A stretch of 64,000 nucleotides of DNA, from positions 682,001-746,000 of the forward strand of contig NZ_QTJV01000004.1 of NCBI RefSeq assembly GCF_003412465.1. Direction: 5' to 3'. Position numbers and translations under genes: made by a program. The DNA is from Chitinophaga silvisoli (GTDB lineage: Bacteria; Bacteroidota; Bacteroidia; Chitinophagales; Chitinophagaceae). Positions 24,166 to 34,307 of the stretch are shown piece by piece. Under the pieces are notes generated by a model. That model was not told the DNA's origin. It saw nothing but the letters and a program-made list of their open reading frames with translations, and ran no database searches. Numbering within the stretch: position 1 is the stretch's first letter; every line of letters starts with the position of its first letter.

Positions 24166-26157
24166 TCATCTCAAACTCACCCCTCTCACCTTCTCCAAAA
24201 ACCACACACTCATCTCCCCCTCTCCCCTATTCGCCCAACTATAATAAGGTATCAACGTCACCTTCTCCTCCCTCGTATCCACCACTCCATCCCTTACCTC
24301 CACTCTCTTCCCCTCACCCCTCAACACCACCACTCCATTCAACATCCCCTTCTCCATCACCACATCCCACTTATCCCCCAATCCAAACAAATTACTCACC
24401 TTCCCCCCATTATCCTTCCACTCCGCACAATACACCAATGGCCCCCTTTGTATCGCCACCTTCCCCTCATCATCCACCAACCTTCCATCCGCAAGCACCT
24501 CCTTCACCCGCATCGGCAAACTCACACTCACCACATCCCCCTTCTTCCACATCCTGTTCAACACCGCATACCCCTTCTCCACCCTATAAGGCTGCACCTT
24601 CCCATTCACCGCAATCACCGCCGCATCTGCCTTCGTATCCTTAAACCTGTACAAGCCATCCGCTATCGCCTCTCCATTCACCCACCCCGGGATCCTTACC
24701 CGCAATTCAAACGCCGTCGCCTTCACCGGATCCAACTTCAATAATATATTCCCCTCCCAGGGATAATCATGCTCCTGCCTGATCACTACATCACTATTCT
24801 CTACCTTCAAGGTAGCCGTACTATTTATATACAAATTCACATACACCTTCTTCCCCTCCTGCGCATACATATACCCCGGCACTGACGGCAAAAACCTCAC
24901 TAAATTCGTCGGACAACATGAACACTCAAACCACCCCGAACGAGACCGCTCCAAACTCCCATGCTTAAAATCATCCCTTACCTCCATCGCATTCGTATAA
25001 AAGAATGACTTCCCATCCAAACCTAACCCGGATATCAACCCATTATACATCACCTTCTCCAACAAATCTATATACTTCGCATCCCCATGCAACAAAAACA
25101 TCCGCTCATTCCAAAACGCATTCCCTATCGCCGCACAAGTCTCATTATAAGCCGTTGCATTCGGCAACTCATAATCCTCCCCAAACCGCTCCCCATCAGG
25201 CACCGCACCAATCCCTCCCTGCACATAAATCTTCTTCCCCGTCATATTATCCCAAATCCTGTCTATCGCCGCCAGATAAGCCGTATCCCCATCTATCGCC
25301 GCTATATCCGCCATCGCCGCATACAAATACATCGCACGCACCGCATGCCCCTCCGCCTCATCCTGCGCCGTCACAGGCTTGTCATCCTGCCAATACTTCC
25401 CATTCTGCCACTCATTCTCACTATCCTTTTTATACCCACGCTTCCCCCTCTCATCTATAAAAAACTTCGCCAACGCCAAATAATCCTTACGACCCGTTAT
25501 CCGGTACAATTTCACCAACCCCATCTCTACCACCTCATGCCCCGGTGCCACTCCCCGCTTCCCAGGCCCAAACGTCCTCACCAGCAAATCCGCATTCTTC
25601 AACGCGATATCCAAAAAATTCCGTTTCCCCGTCGCCAGGTAATGCGCACTCGCCGCCTCAAATAAATGCCCTGAATTATACAACTCATGACTCATCGAAT
25701 GCTCATTCACCCAACGCTCCGGCCCCGCCCACTCAGGCGGATGCAAAGGATCTATCGTCCGCGCCGTATACAAATACCCATCCGGCTCCTGCGCCTTCGC
25801 CACTATCGCTATCAGCGAATCCACATACCTGTCCATCTTCTTATCAGGTGTCACCGCCATCGAAAACGATGCCCCCTCTATCGTCTTATAAATATCCGTA
25901 TCATCAAAGGTGAACTTCGTACAAAACTTCCCTGAATGCGCGGCCGCCATCTCAAAATTTTTCACCCTACCCGTATTCTCACATCGCGCAAACGATGCCG
26001 GAATCGTAACCTGATGATTCACCTGGATACGCGGCAACCAGAAGTTGTCCGACAATTTTACCGCCGTGAAATTCACCGCCTTAATAGGATAATCCGCCTG
26101 CTGTGCAGATAAGTTAACTGCATAGAATAGTGATAATGATAAAAATAATCGCTTCAT
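24166..26157 (-). CDS. GH127 beta-L-arabinofuranosidase-like glycoside hydrolase
   Basis: 663 residues, signal peptide ending LSAQQ, so periplasmic. The N-terminal (alpha/alpha)6 barrel and the pairs NETCAAIGN and FECSCCPTN supply the Glu and Cys ligands of the zinc site that carries the nucleophilic Cys in GH127 enzymes such as HypBA1. C-terminal beta-sandwich (KLDPVKATAFELRVRIPGWVNGEA). It removes L-arabinofuranose or related residues from plant glycans. Last gene of a sigma-FecR-SusC-SusD-GH127 locus. Some GH127 members act on other sugars, so the exact substrate is open. Confidence 0.88.
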   Translation of the reverse strand: MKRLFLSLSLFYAVNLSAQQADYPIKAVNFTAVKLSDNFWLPRIQVNHQVTIPASFARCENTGRVKNFEMAAAHSGKFCTKFTFDDTDIYKTIEGASFSMAVTPDKKMDRYVDSLIAIVAKAQEPDGYLYTARTIDPLHPPEWAGPERWVNEHSMSHELYNSGHLFEAASAHYLATGKRNFLDIALKNADLLVRTFGPGKRGVAPGHEVVEMGLVKLYRITGRKDYLALAKFFIDERGKRGYKKDSENEWQNGKYWQDDKPVTAQDEAEGHAVRAMYLYAAMADIAAIDGDTAYLAAIDRIWDNMTGKKIYVQGGIGAVPDGERFGEDYELPNATAYNETCAAIGNAFWNERMFLLHGDAKYIDLLEKVMYNGLISGLGLDGKSFFYTNAMEVRDDFKHGSLERSRSGWFECSCCPTNLVRFLPSVPGYMYAQEGKKVYVNLYINSTATLKVENSDVVIRQEHDYPWEGNILLKLDPVKATAFELRVRIPGWVNGEAIADGLYRFKDTKADAAVIAVNGKVQPYRVEKGYAVLNRMWKKGDVVSVSLPMRVKEVLADGRLVDDEGKVAIQRGPLVYCAEWKDNGGKVSNLFGLGDKWDVVMEKGMLNGVVVLRGEGKRVEVRDGVVDTREEKVTLIPYYSWANRGEGEMSVWFLEKVRGVSLR

Positions 26158-26210
26158 AATCGTGCATGTTTATTATCGAAAGCTGCAATCAAAGAGCCGA
26201 AACCCTTTCA

Positions 26211-27821
26211 TTAATAACCTGTATTCTGCTTTAAATTCGCATTCTTATTCAACTCCGTCCGCGGTATCGGGTACAAACTCCTGTACTCACCATTAGGACT
26301 ATGTGAAAACCAACTCTTCTTCGTAAATACACCAAATCGAATCATATCCTGCCGCCTTCTTCCCTCCTGGCTAAACTCCCATCCCAACTCATCCAGGAAT
26401 CGACCATACATCACATCACTACCACCCTCAAACGTTGAATCCGTATGATTCCGCAATCCATAATTATAAGTACTTCCCTTCAATAAATCCGCCGCCGTCA
26501 CCGTCGCCTTTGCAGGATTCGTAGAGAATGAACGCTGACGAACCAATGTCACCAATGCCGCCGCATCTGCCGTCTTCCCCGTACGCAGCAAACTCTCCGC
26601 CTTCATCATCAACACATCCGCATACCTGAACAATGGCCAGTCATTACTCAACTGCACCGCCGCCTTCTGCTTGATCTCAAATTTTCCCAGCCTGTATCCA
26701 TGTACCTCCTCTGATGCATCAATACCCGGCACCGCATTGATATAATTCAAAGGCTGCCCCGTATAAGCCCCCATCGTACACATCAACTCCTCCCCATTTG
26801 CACTATACTGCTGCCCCTGGATCCAGTTATCCTTCAAGCGGTCGTCATCCACATCATACGTACTGATAAACTGCGGAATCGCACAAATACCACCCCAGGG
26901 CGTTGACTTCAGGTTATACGTCGCCTGGTTCGCCGGCTGCAAGGTCTCCATATGAATATCAAATGCATTCCAGTTCGTCACATACGTCTCATCAAAAGGC
27001 AATGCAAAAATGATTTCAGGTGAGTGCTCATTCTCCGTAATAAACACATTCCGCTGCGCCGCCTCCAGGGCAAACCCTACATTCGAATTCATGATCGTAT
27101 CACACTGCTTTATACACTCCTCCCACGCCGCTGTACCACTATATACCTCCGCATTCAGGTACATCTTCGCCAGCAAAGCATGCGCCGCCCACTGGTTGAA
27201 CTTCCCATACGTTGTACCATCATTCTTTGCACTCAGCAAAGGCAGGTAAGTATTCACCTCGTTCACAATAAAATCGTATACCTCTTTCCGTGTATTTTGC
27301 GTAGGCAGGTAACCTGAAGGCACATTAAACTGTGTCACCAACGGCACATTGCCATAAAAATCACACAACACATAATAATAAGATGCCCGCAATACATGCA
27401 GTTCGGCTAAGGTAGCCCGCTTTGCCACCGAATCAGAGATCGGTATAATACCTGATTCCAGCTGGTAAATCACCCGGTTACAATTCGTAATCCCCGCATA
27501 TGCACGTCCCCATGTCTGTACCACTATATCATCATCCGCCGTCCAGGTATGCTCATGTATACGCAGGTAAATCCCGCCATCTACCCAGCCATTCGGCCTT
27601 GCAGGTATCACCACCTCATCCCCCGATACTTCCTGCGCACGGAATAAACCATTCCAGTCATTCAGCACATAACGCCAGTTCACATACGCAGCCCCTACCA
27701 AACCTGCCAGATCCTCCGCACCCGGATCAAACTGGCTGTCAATAATCTTATTATAACTGGTATCTTTTAACTTGGTACAGGCCATTGCAAACAGCACTGC
27801 TATCCATATATATCTTTTCAT
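26211..27821 (-). CDS. SusD-like surface glycan-binding lipoprotein (PUL 1)
   Basis: 536 residues. Lipobox MACTKLKD. RagB/SusD helical scaffold with TPR-like repeats (TLAELHVLRASYYYVLCDFYGNVPLV, KFNQWAAHALLAKMYLNAEVY) and a typical end (LGWEFSQEGRRRQDMIRFGVF ... YRSLYPIPRTELNKNANLKQNTGY). It caps the SusC channel and binds glycan. Starts 11 bp after the SusC stop codon. Paired with GH127, so an arabinose-containing glycan is likely. Confidence 0.92.
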   Translation of the reverse strand: MKRYIWIAVLFAMACTKLKDTSYNKIIDSQFDPGAEDLAGLVGAAYVNWRYVLNDWNGLFRAQEVSGDEVVIPARPNGWVDGGIYLRIHEHTWTADDDIVVQTWGRAYAGITNCNRVIYQLESGIIPISDSVAKRATLAELHVLRASYYYVLCDFYGNVPLVTQFNVPSGYLPTQNTRKEVYDFIVNEVNTYLPLLSAKNDGTTYGKFNQWAAHALLAKMYLNAEVYSGTAAWEECIKQCDTIMNSNVGFALEAAQRNVFITENEHSPEIIFALPFDETYVTNWNAFDIHMETLQPANQATYNLKSTPWGGICAIPQFISTYDVDDDRLKDNWIQGQQYSANGEELMCTMGAYTGQPLNYINAVPGIDASEEVHGYRLGKFEIKQKAAVQLSNDWPLFRYADVLMMKAESLLRTGKTADAAALVTLVRQRSFSTNPAKATVTAADLLKGSTYNYGLRNHTDSTFEGGSDVMYGRFLDELGWEFSQEGRRRQDMIRFGVFTKKSWFSHSPNGEYRSLYPIPRTELNKNANLKQNTGY

Positions 27822-27832
27822 TGCTTTTGGTT

Positions 27833-30800
27833 TTAAAAATTCAGATTCACACCCACAGTAAATGTTCTTACAGCAGGATACTTATCCCTGTCATCTACAC
27901 CAGGAGCCAGTCCCAGCCTGTTTACCTCCGGATCAATACCCTTGTAACCAGTCAGGGTCAAAGTATTCAGGGTAGATGCATATACCCTCGCCCCATGGAT
28001 GTACTTACTCTGAATGCGATTGAAATTATAGCCTAAAGTGATGTTGTCTACCTTCCAGAAATCACCGTTTTCCACATAGTTACTATTGAACTCCAGTGGC
28101 ATATCCGTACTCAGTACTGCCTTACCCATTACCTTGTCATAAGCCGATTTCAAACGGTTGTACTGCTGCAAGCCGGTGTTTTCATAATACATACGCTGCA
28201 CATTCAGGATCTGGTATTTGAATGCACCACGCATCGTAATATTCAAATCAAAATTCTTATAGCGAAAAGTGTTATTCCATCCACCATAATACCTTGGCAA
28301 ACCATTTCCCAACACTCTCTTGTCTTCAAACGCATGCTGGTAATCTGCATAGGCCTGCGGCTTGCCATCACGCCCCTCATAAATCCACTTCCCGTCACTG
28401 GAGATATCCACCACCTTGAAACCATAGAAGTCACCAATATTACGCCCCACCCTTACAATGTTTGTAAACGACTGGATCGGTTCCCCTGTACTACCTGTCG
28501 TAATATAATCCACACTCGCCTGGTACAGTTCATTGCTCAGCGTGATCAGCTTATTGGTATTCGTAGAGAACATCAGACTGGTACTCCACTCAAAATCATT
28601 CGTCTTCACCGGGATGATATTCACCATCACCTCCAGCCCTTTATTCTCCATCTTCCCCACATTCGCACGGGTGCTATTGTACAAATTAGGCGGACTCGGT
28701 ACCGCATAGTCATACAGCAAACCATTGATTCTCCTGATATAATAATCCACATTACCACTCACCCGGCCATTGAACAAGGTATAGTCGATCCCAAAGTTGG
28801 ATTCATGCTTCTCTTCCCAACGCAGCTTATCATTCGGATTCTGTGAAGGACCCAGCGTTTGAATCCACACCCCATTGTTATACACATAATCGCCATAACT
28901 CAGGATCCCCACACCTAAGAACAAGTCTGTCGGCTGTGTACCTGTTACACCATAACCCGCACGCAGCTTCAGGTCCGTCAGCCAACTGATGCGCTTCATA
29001 AAAGGCTCATTGCTCAGTCTCCAACCCAATGACACCGCAGGGAAATTACCCCATGGCTGCTTCGTACCGTACAACTGGCTCGCCGCCTCATGTCTCAGTG
29101 AAGCCAGCAATAAATACTTATCATCATAACTATAAGTAGCCCGGCCAAAGAAACCAATCAGGTTTGTTTCTGACTTCTCACTGTACTGCACTGCCAGCCC
29201 TTGTTTCAGTGCATAGCCGATTCCAATGTCATTGTAAGAAAAACGGTCAGTAGGAAAATCCCAGTTCTGCATATACTGGTTCCTGTAATCGGTTTCCTGA
29301 TAACTGTATCCACCCATTACACTAAACTTATGCTTAGCAATATTCTTATTATACTGTGCTGTCAGCTCCATCAATCTTTGCACATTCTGTAAAGAACCTA
29401 CAGAAGCATAGCCGTTCCTGCCATCCCGCAGGGTGGAAATATGTTGCTTGGTTTCTGAATAACCACGCTCTTCATTATAACGTGTATAAGAAAACAGTGC
29501 AGACAATTTCAGTCCCTCCACCGGCAGCAAGGTAATCGTACTATTCATGCGCGTATTCTGAGAAGTGTTCTGACCATTGCTCTCATATAGCCTGGACAAT
29601 GGATTCTCATAGTTGAACAAACCTGTCTGCTCAAACCACTTGCCGGTAGAATCATAAATCGGGGATGTAGGGTTGCGGATCAGCGCCTGCCTATACGTAT
29701 AGCCATTGAAGCTATAACCATCACCGGTAGTAGTAAACTTATTATTAGAATTCAACAAACCTACATTAATGCGCAGCTTATCGTCCAGCATACTGTGATT
29801 GATATCGATCCTGCCTGTGAATGTATTATTATCAGACTTCTTCATGATCCCTTCCAATGCTCTGTAGTTCACATTCGCGAGGTAATTCGTCCTACTGTTA
29901 CCACCCCTGAATGTCAGGTTATGCACATGTGTAACTGGAGTTTGTGAAATCTCCTTTTGCCAGTCAGTATTCGCTCCCAGGTCCCAGGATTTATCACGGG
30001 TACCTTCTGCAATCTGCCTGCGATAATCTTCAGCCGTCAGCATCTCCAACTTACGGGCAACCGTCTGCGTACCCACATACCCACTATAATCTACTGAATT
30101 GGTATACGCACCACTTGGTCTGCGTGTAGTCACGATGATTACACCATTTGTACCACGGGTACCATAGATCGCCGCAGCAGAACCATCCTTCAGTACATCC
30201 ATAGATTCAATATCCTCAGGCGCTACTGTTTTCAGGTCACCGGGAATACCATCTATCAGTACCAGCGGACTACTATTCGCCCCTAACAAAGTCGTATTCC
30301 CTCTCAGCAATATCTGTGAACCACTGGTAGGGTCTCCACTGGGTGCAGACACCGTCAGACCCGCTACCTTTCCCTGCAATAACTGGCCCGCATCCAGTAC
30401 ATTCCCCTTCACAAAGTTTTCAGACTTCACAGTAGCAACAGAACTGGTCAGGTCACCTTTGCGCTGACTACCATAACCAATGACCACCACATCCTGCAGG
30501 GAGTTCTCACTCAATGCAAGCCGGATCGTGAGTTGACTCATACCTTTCACAGGTACTTCCTGTGTCTTATAGCCGACATAACTTACCAGCAGTGTATCAT
30601 TTTCAGATGTACTATTCAGCGTGAAAATACCTTTCTCGTTAGAGATGGTACCTGCATGAGAACCTTTGATAGAGATACTCACCCCCGGCAATGGCTCACC
30701 TTTCTCATCAGTGATCACACCTGAAACAGGTTTTGCTGCAACAGCTGGTGCTGATTTCTTAATAATGATGTAATGTCCATCCTGCACATAAGCCAGCTCA

Positions 30801-31141
30801 TTGGGTCCAAGTACAGCATCCAGGATCTCTTTGAGAGAGCGTTCTTTGTCTTCCAGCGAAGGCACAGCCGTTTGCTGCGCCACACTACCGTCTACAATAA
30901 AAAGCAACTCAGTATGACGTTCGATCTGTTTCAACACCTTATCCAGTTTGGTATCACGGATACTCAGGTGTAGCCTGATGGCGCTCAGATCCTGCCCGCG
31001 GCTATCCCGGGCGACCAATAGCAGCGTCGTTGTACATAAAACCAATATGACCAGGAACAGGATGCGCATGATCTTAAATAACAGTTGAAAACGTTCGTAT
31101 AAGGGAATAGGAACCCCGCTTAAAATACCGCAGTATTTCAT
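27833..31141 (-). CDS. SusC/RagA TonB transporter with STN domain (PUL 1)
   Basis: About 1,102 residues from the ATG at 31141; 31069 (MRILFLVILVLCTTTLL) is an equally good start by signal peptide, and 31180 is also open. STN domain (SIRDTKLDKVLKQIERHTELLFIVDG), carboxypeptidase-like domain (VSGVITDEKGEPLPGVSISIKG), plug with SusC signature (VVVIGYGSQRKGDLTSSVA; IESMDVLKDGSAAAIYGTRGTNGVIIVTTRR) and a large barrel. The STN domain and the sigma/FecR genes next to it show it both imports glycan and signals its presence. Confidence 0.92.
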   Translation of the reverse strand: MKYCGILSGVPIPLYERFQLLFKIMRILFLVILVLCTTTLLLVARDSRGQDLSAIRLHLSIRDTKLDKVLKQIERHTELLFIVDGSVAQQTAVPSLEDKERSLKEILDAVLGPNELAYVQDGHYIIIKKSAPAVAAKPVSGVITDEKGEPLPGVSISIKGSHAGTISNEKGIFTLNSTSENDTLLVSYVGYKTQEVPVKGMSQLTIRLALSENSLQDVVVIGYGSQRKGDLTSSVATVKSENFVKGNVLDAGQLLQGKVAGLTVSAPSGDPTSGSQILLRGNTTLLGANSSPLVLIDGIPGDLKTVAPEDIESMDVLKDGSAAAIYGTRGTNGVIIVTTRRPSGAYTNSVDYSGYVGTQTVARKLEMLTAEDYRRQIAEGTRDKSWDLGANTDWQKEISQTPVTHVHNLTFRGGNSRTNYLANVNYRALEGIMKKSDNNTFTGRIDINHSMLDDKLRINVGLLNSNNKFTTTGDGYSFNGYTYRQALIRNPTSPIYDSTGKWFEQTGLFNYENPLSRLYESNGQNTSQNTRMNSTITLLPVEGLKLSALFSYTRYNEERGYSETKQHISTLRDGRNGYASVGSLQNVQRLMELTAQYNKNIAKHKFSVMGGYSYQETDYRNQYMQNWDFPTDRFSYNDIGIGYALKQGLAVQYSEKSETNLIGFFGRATYSYDDKYLLLASLRHEAASQLYGTKQPWGNFPAVSLGWRLSNEPFMKRISWLTDLKLRAGYGVTGTQPTDLFLGVGILSYGDYVYNNGVWIQTLGPSQNPNDKLRWEEKHESNFGIDYTLFNGRVSGNVDYYIRRINGLLYDYAVPSPPNLYNSTRANVGKMENKGLEVMVNIIPVKTNDFEWSTSLMFSTNTNKLITLSNELYQASVDYITTGSTGEPIQSFTNIVRVGRNIGDFYGFKVVDISSDGKWIYEGRDGKPQAYADYQHAFEDKRVLGNGLPRYYGGWNNTFRYKNFDLNITMRGAFKYQILNVQRMYYENTGLQQYNRLKSAYDKVMGKAVLSTDMPLEFNSNYVENGDFWKVDNITLGYNFNRIQSKYIHGARVYASTLNTLTLTGYKGIDPEVNRLGLAPGVDDRDKYPAVRTFTVGVNLNF

Positions 31142-31317
31142 ATCTTTAATTGCATTTTGTATGATGTAATAGAAGTACAATGCCGTAGCGCTAAGGCATC
31201 TGAAGTTTGCAGACCGTGGATGCTGAAAGCGCTATGTTCTTTCTATCATGAAGAATCACCGGCAGGCATGCTGATAAATTTCATAACGGGAATATTTAAT
31301 CAATAAAAAAACTATCC

Positions 31318-32235
31318 TTAATTATTACAGCCATTACCTGAAATAGTTACCGCTCGCTGGTCGTCACTAATGCTAAATGTGGAATTGTTAATCTTACACA
31401 ACATGGATAAAATGAATGGCAGATTGGCTGCCTGGTCAAAACTCGCCAGGAAAGTGCAGTGCGCAAGTGCCGGATTGTCAAAGTGAATAGCTACACCATA
31501 CTTCCGGCTTAAGCGATGGGCGACTTCTTCAAAAGTTTCATTGTTTACTTCAAAGCTGCCGTCTATCCAGGCTTTATATACGACTGCGTTTACTTGTTTT
31601 TCTCTGATCGCTCCTGTGATTGGTTCCAGCGCGATTTGTTTGTTGGCCGTCAGCACTTTCAATTGCTGATGCTGATCCTGTACCTGTACTTTGCCGGTGG
31701 CTACGGTGATGAGGACTTTCGGATCATTTTTGTAAGCTTTAATGTTGAAAGATGTTCCTAATACAGTGGCAATGCAGGGACCGGCTTTGACGACGAAAGG
31801 GCGGCCGGCAGCCTGCCTGATATTGAAGAAGGCTTCGCCTTCCAACGTAACTTCTCTCTTATTGTCAGTTTCCCTGTACGTTAATTTACTGTCAGCATTG
31901 AGCCATACCTCGGAACTATCCGGCAGCAACAGGCGGTTCTGGTGTTCCCTGGGTACATATACAGCCATCTGTCTTACAGGCCTGTTATTGTAATAATAGT
32001 ACCCGGCACTTATCAATAACATCACAGCTGCAGCCACCCCTACCCATTTAAAAGGCTTTCTGCGCCTCCCGGTATCAATACCCTGCCTGATCCGCTCACC
32101 CATCTTCACATCCGGTACCGGCGCAAGCATAGCTTCCTGCTCATGATACCACTCCTGCAGGCGCTGAACTTCAGCAGGTGTAGCAGTACCATTCAGCCAT
32201 TTTTCAGCTAGTTCCTGGATGTTTTCTTTAGACAT
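31318..32235 (-). CDS. FecR-type anti-sigma factor (PUL 1)
   Basis: 305 residues from the ATG at 32235 (MSKENIQELAEKWLNGTATPAEVQRLQEWY); the open frame to 32358 adds 41 residues without family character. One membrane helix (WVGVAAAVMLLISAGYYYYN), FecR domain (LLPDSSEVWLNADSKLTYRE ... GEAFFNIRQAAGRPFVVKAG) and a C-terminal DUF4974 part. Sits between its sigma factor and its SusC receptor, completing the signalling chain. Confidence 0.9.
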   Translation of the reverse strand: MSKENIQELAEKWLNGTATPAEVQRLQEWYHEQEAMLAPVPDVKMGERIRQGIDTGRRRKPFKWVGVAAAVMLLISAGYYYYNNRPVRQMAVYVPREHQNRLLLPDSSEVWLNADSKLTYRETDNKREVTLEGEAFFNIRQAAGRPFVVKAGPCIATVLGTSFNIKAYKNDPKVLITVATGKVQVQDQHQQLKVLTANKQIALEPITGAIREKQVNAVVYKAWIDGSFEVNNETFEEVAHRLSRKYGVAIHFDNPALAHCTFLASFDQAANLPFILSMLCKINNSTFSISDDQRAVTISGNGCNN

Positions 32236-32390
32236 GGGAATTGCCCTTTTATATGTAGAGTATCTTTTTAAAGACTTACCCTTGCCCTTTTCAAAAAAAA
32301 TCTGAATTAATAGTAATGACTCATGTTGCATTTCAGTCCCATAAAATGGCTGAATCATTACGTTAATCCTTCATTTAGCCAACAAAACTC

Positions 32391-32954
32391 CTACATAAAT
32401 AAAGTAGTATACAAAGTACCCAGTTTCAAACGCACTGTTTTCAGTGCCCGGGTCAGGTGCCCCTCAGCAGTTTTAACTGAAATATTAAATGACTGGGCCG
32501 ATTCAGAGAGAGAATGATCTTTTAATTTATTATCTGCAAATACAAGACGACTCTTTTCAGGAAGTTCTGCAGCAATGATATCCACAAGTTGTAATAGTAA
32601 ACGGGCATTCACTATCGCCTCTATATCCGGTGCCGATTGCGTCATAGCAGCCATCTCCTGCATACGGGTACGAATCGTCTCCTGGCGGGCATGATAATGA
32701 AATATTGCGTAACGGGTGATTGCGAAGAGATAACTTTTCAGCGTAGTGATTTCAATGGTATGCCGCTTCTCCCAAAGAATAATAAACGTATCCTGTACAA
32801 TTTCTTCTGCTATCTCCTTCGAGGGAAGTCGCTTGAAAGCCACACGAAACAGCAGCTCCCAGTAACGGGAGTATACTTCATTAAAAGCCGGAATAGAATC
32901 CGCTTTTATCAAATTCCATAAATCGGAATCCTGATGAAGATGCGCATTTTTCAC
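32391..32954 (-). CDS. ECF sigma factor (PUL 1)
   Basis: 187 residues. Region 2 (SIPAFNEVYSRYWELLFRVAFKRLPSKEIAEEIVQDTFIILWEKR) and region 4 (LPEKSRLVFADNKLKDHSLSESAQSFNISVKTAEGHLTRALKTVR). Predicted to turn on the downstream SusCD-GH127 genes when its FecR partner is triggered. Separated from fecR by 155 bp. Confidence 0.9.
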   Translation of the reverse strand: MKNAHLHQDSDLWNLIKADSIPAFNEVYSRYWELLFRVAFKRLPSKEIAEEIVQDTFIILWEKRHTIEITTLKSYLFAITRYAIFHYHARQETIRTRMQEMAAMTQSAPDIEAIVNARLLLQLVDIIAAELPEKSRLVFADNKLKDHSLSESAQSFNISVKTAEGHLTRALKTVRLKLGTLYTTLFM

Positions 32955-33044
32955 GTGGTACTTATAAAGTATATATTATAAGTGTGTAATCTACAATTAT
33001 TTTTTCTTTTAAACAACATTCACAGCCCGATCGTTTACAGCTGT

Positions 33045-33746
33045 TTATCCTGCATTCACCGCATTCATCATCGTCACACCCACTACACCTGCTGTCTCCG
33101 TACGCAGTCTGGTTTCACCCAGCGATACTGGTTTAAAACCCTTGCCCAATGCCAGCGAAATTTCCTCAGGCGTAAAATCTCCTTCCGGTCCAATCAGTAG
33201 CAGGGAATCTTTCCCTTTTTCCATCGCCTGCCAGAGATGTTGCTTTTGTTCTGGCAGACAATGTGCAATAAATAATTGTTCTGCAGGCGCTTCGGCTACC
33301 AGCTTATCAAAACTCACCGGTGCCGCCAGATCCGGCAGGTAATATTGCTGGGATTGCAACATAGCAGCTACGAGAATGTTCTCCAGCCTGTCCGCCCGGA
33401 ATTTTTCCTTTTCAGAACGATGACTGATCAGGGGGATAATGGATTGTATACCAATTTCTGTGGCCTTCTCCAGGAACCACTCGATACGTGAAGTATTCTT
33501 TGTAAACGCAATCGCTATTCTTACAGGTGCCACCACAGCCGGCATCAGGGTATATTGGGAGATGCTGAGCACACATTTCTTCCGGTTATCGTCCGTGATC
33601 ACGGCCTGGTACCGTCCTCCCCTTCCATCCGTCAATACTACCTCGTCCCCCGCCGTATGGCGCAATACCATGATGCAATACTTGGAACCAGGTTCATCCA
33701 TTGTATAAGTGGCTGCACCAGGCAGCAGTTCTTTTGCGTAAAACAT
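33045..33746 (-). CDS. rsmE: 16S rRNA m3U1498 methyltransferase RsmE
   Basis: 233 residues. Methylates N3 of U1498 in 16S rRNA. N-terminal PUA-like part (HTAGDEVVLTDGRGGRYQAVI) and a SPOUT knot at the C-terminus: LLIGPEGDFTPEEI, GFKPVSLGETRLRTETAGVVGVTMMNA, all hallmark segments. Length normal. Single gene. Confidence 0.93.
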   Translation of the reverse strand: MFYAKELLPGAATYTMDEPGSKYCIMVLRHTAGDEVVLTDGRGGRYQAVITDDNRKKCVLSISQYTLMPAVVAPVRIAIAFTKNTSRIEWFLEKATEIGIQSIIPLISHRSEKEKFRADRLENILVAAMLQSQQYYLPDLAAPVSFDKLVAEAPAEQLFIAHCLPEQKQHLWQAMEKGKDSLLLIGPEGDFTPEEISLALGKGFKPVSLGETRLRTETAGVVGVTMMNAVNAG

Positions 33747-33889
33747 GGGTGCAAAGCTATCTAATTGCTACGAGAAAATGATTCCGGCTCCTGTGAATGG
33801 CTGGTCATCCTTACGCCCCCTCAATTCTTAAGTCGTAATCCGCCCACTAAATGACGTACTAGCCCCTCACAAATTATTGCGAACAATTC

Positions 33890-33897
33890 TATGTTTG
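33890..33897 (+). promoter_or_regulatory. -7 box of the doxX/bla/araC cluster
   Basis: TATGTTTG is an exact TAnnTTTG match. It overlaps an in-frame ATG at 33891, which shows that the real start of the first gene is the later ATG at 33918. Confidence 0.55.
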
Positions 33898-33917
33898 CAA
33901 TTGTAAATTATATCATC

Positions 33918-34298
33918 ATGAAAGCGACTAAAATCATCTACTGGGTTACGACCATCATTTTCTTCCTCTTTGAAGGTGTCATGCCTGCCATTTACGGCAA
34001 TTCCGCCCTTGCCAAAGAAGGCTTTGCTCATCTGGGCTATCCCGAATATTTCAGAATATTACTCACCATCTTTAAGATAAGCGGTGCCCTGGTCTTAATC
34101 CTCCCTTTCTTCAAAGGCAGGATCAAAGAATGGGCCTATGCAGGCTTTACCTTCAACCTGATCAGCGCAGCTGTATCCCATGCTGCTGTCGACGGCCTGT
34201 CAAACGGACAAACATTTTTCCCTGTTGTAGTCATGTTAATTTTAGCCATCAGCTATTTCACCTACCATAGAATATATGGCGTACCTTCAAGGCATTAA
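33918..34298 (+). CDS. DoxX-like small membrane protein
   Basis: 126 residues, four predicted membrane helices (IIYWVTTIIFFLFEGVMPAIYG; YFRILLTIFKISGALVLILPFF; WAYAGFTFNLISAAVSHAAVDG; FFPVVVMLILAISYFTYH). Matches the DoxX-like layout. Function in this family is poorly known; some are linked to redox balance. Ends 9 bp before the beta-lactamase gene, so probably in one operon with it. Confidence 0.7.
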   Translation: MKATKIIYWVTTIIFFLFEGVMPAIYGNSALAKEGFAHLGYPEYFRILLTIFKISGALVLILPFFKGRIKEWAYAGFTFNLISAAVSHAAVDGLSNGQTFFPVVVMLILAISYFTYHRIYGVPSRH

Positions 34299-34307
34299 AA
34301 AATTAAA

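Noticed and set aside
24130..25935. Long plus-strand frames over the GH127 gene
   Set aside because: Ser/Pro/His-rich peptides are typical shadows of a C-rich antisense strand; the GH127 frame has all family motifs.
33731..33746. TTTTACGCAAAAG at the start of rsmE, similar to the haem-regulon box
   Set aside because: It is the coding sequence for MFYAKE at the gene start, has no GGAAA repeats at the required spacing and is in a housekeeping gene.
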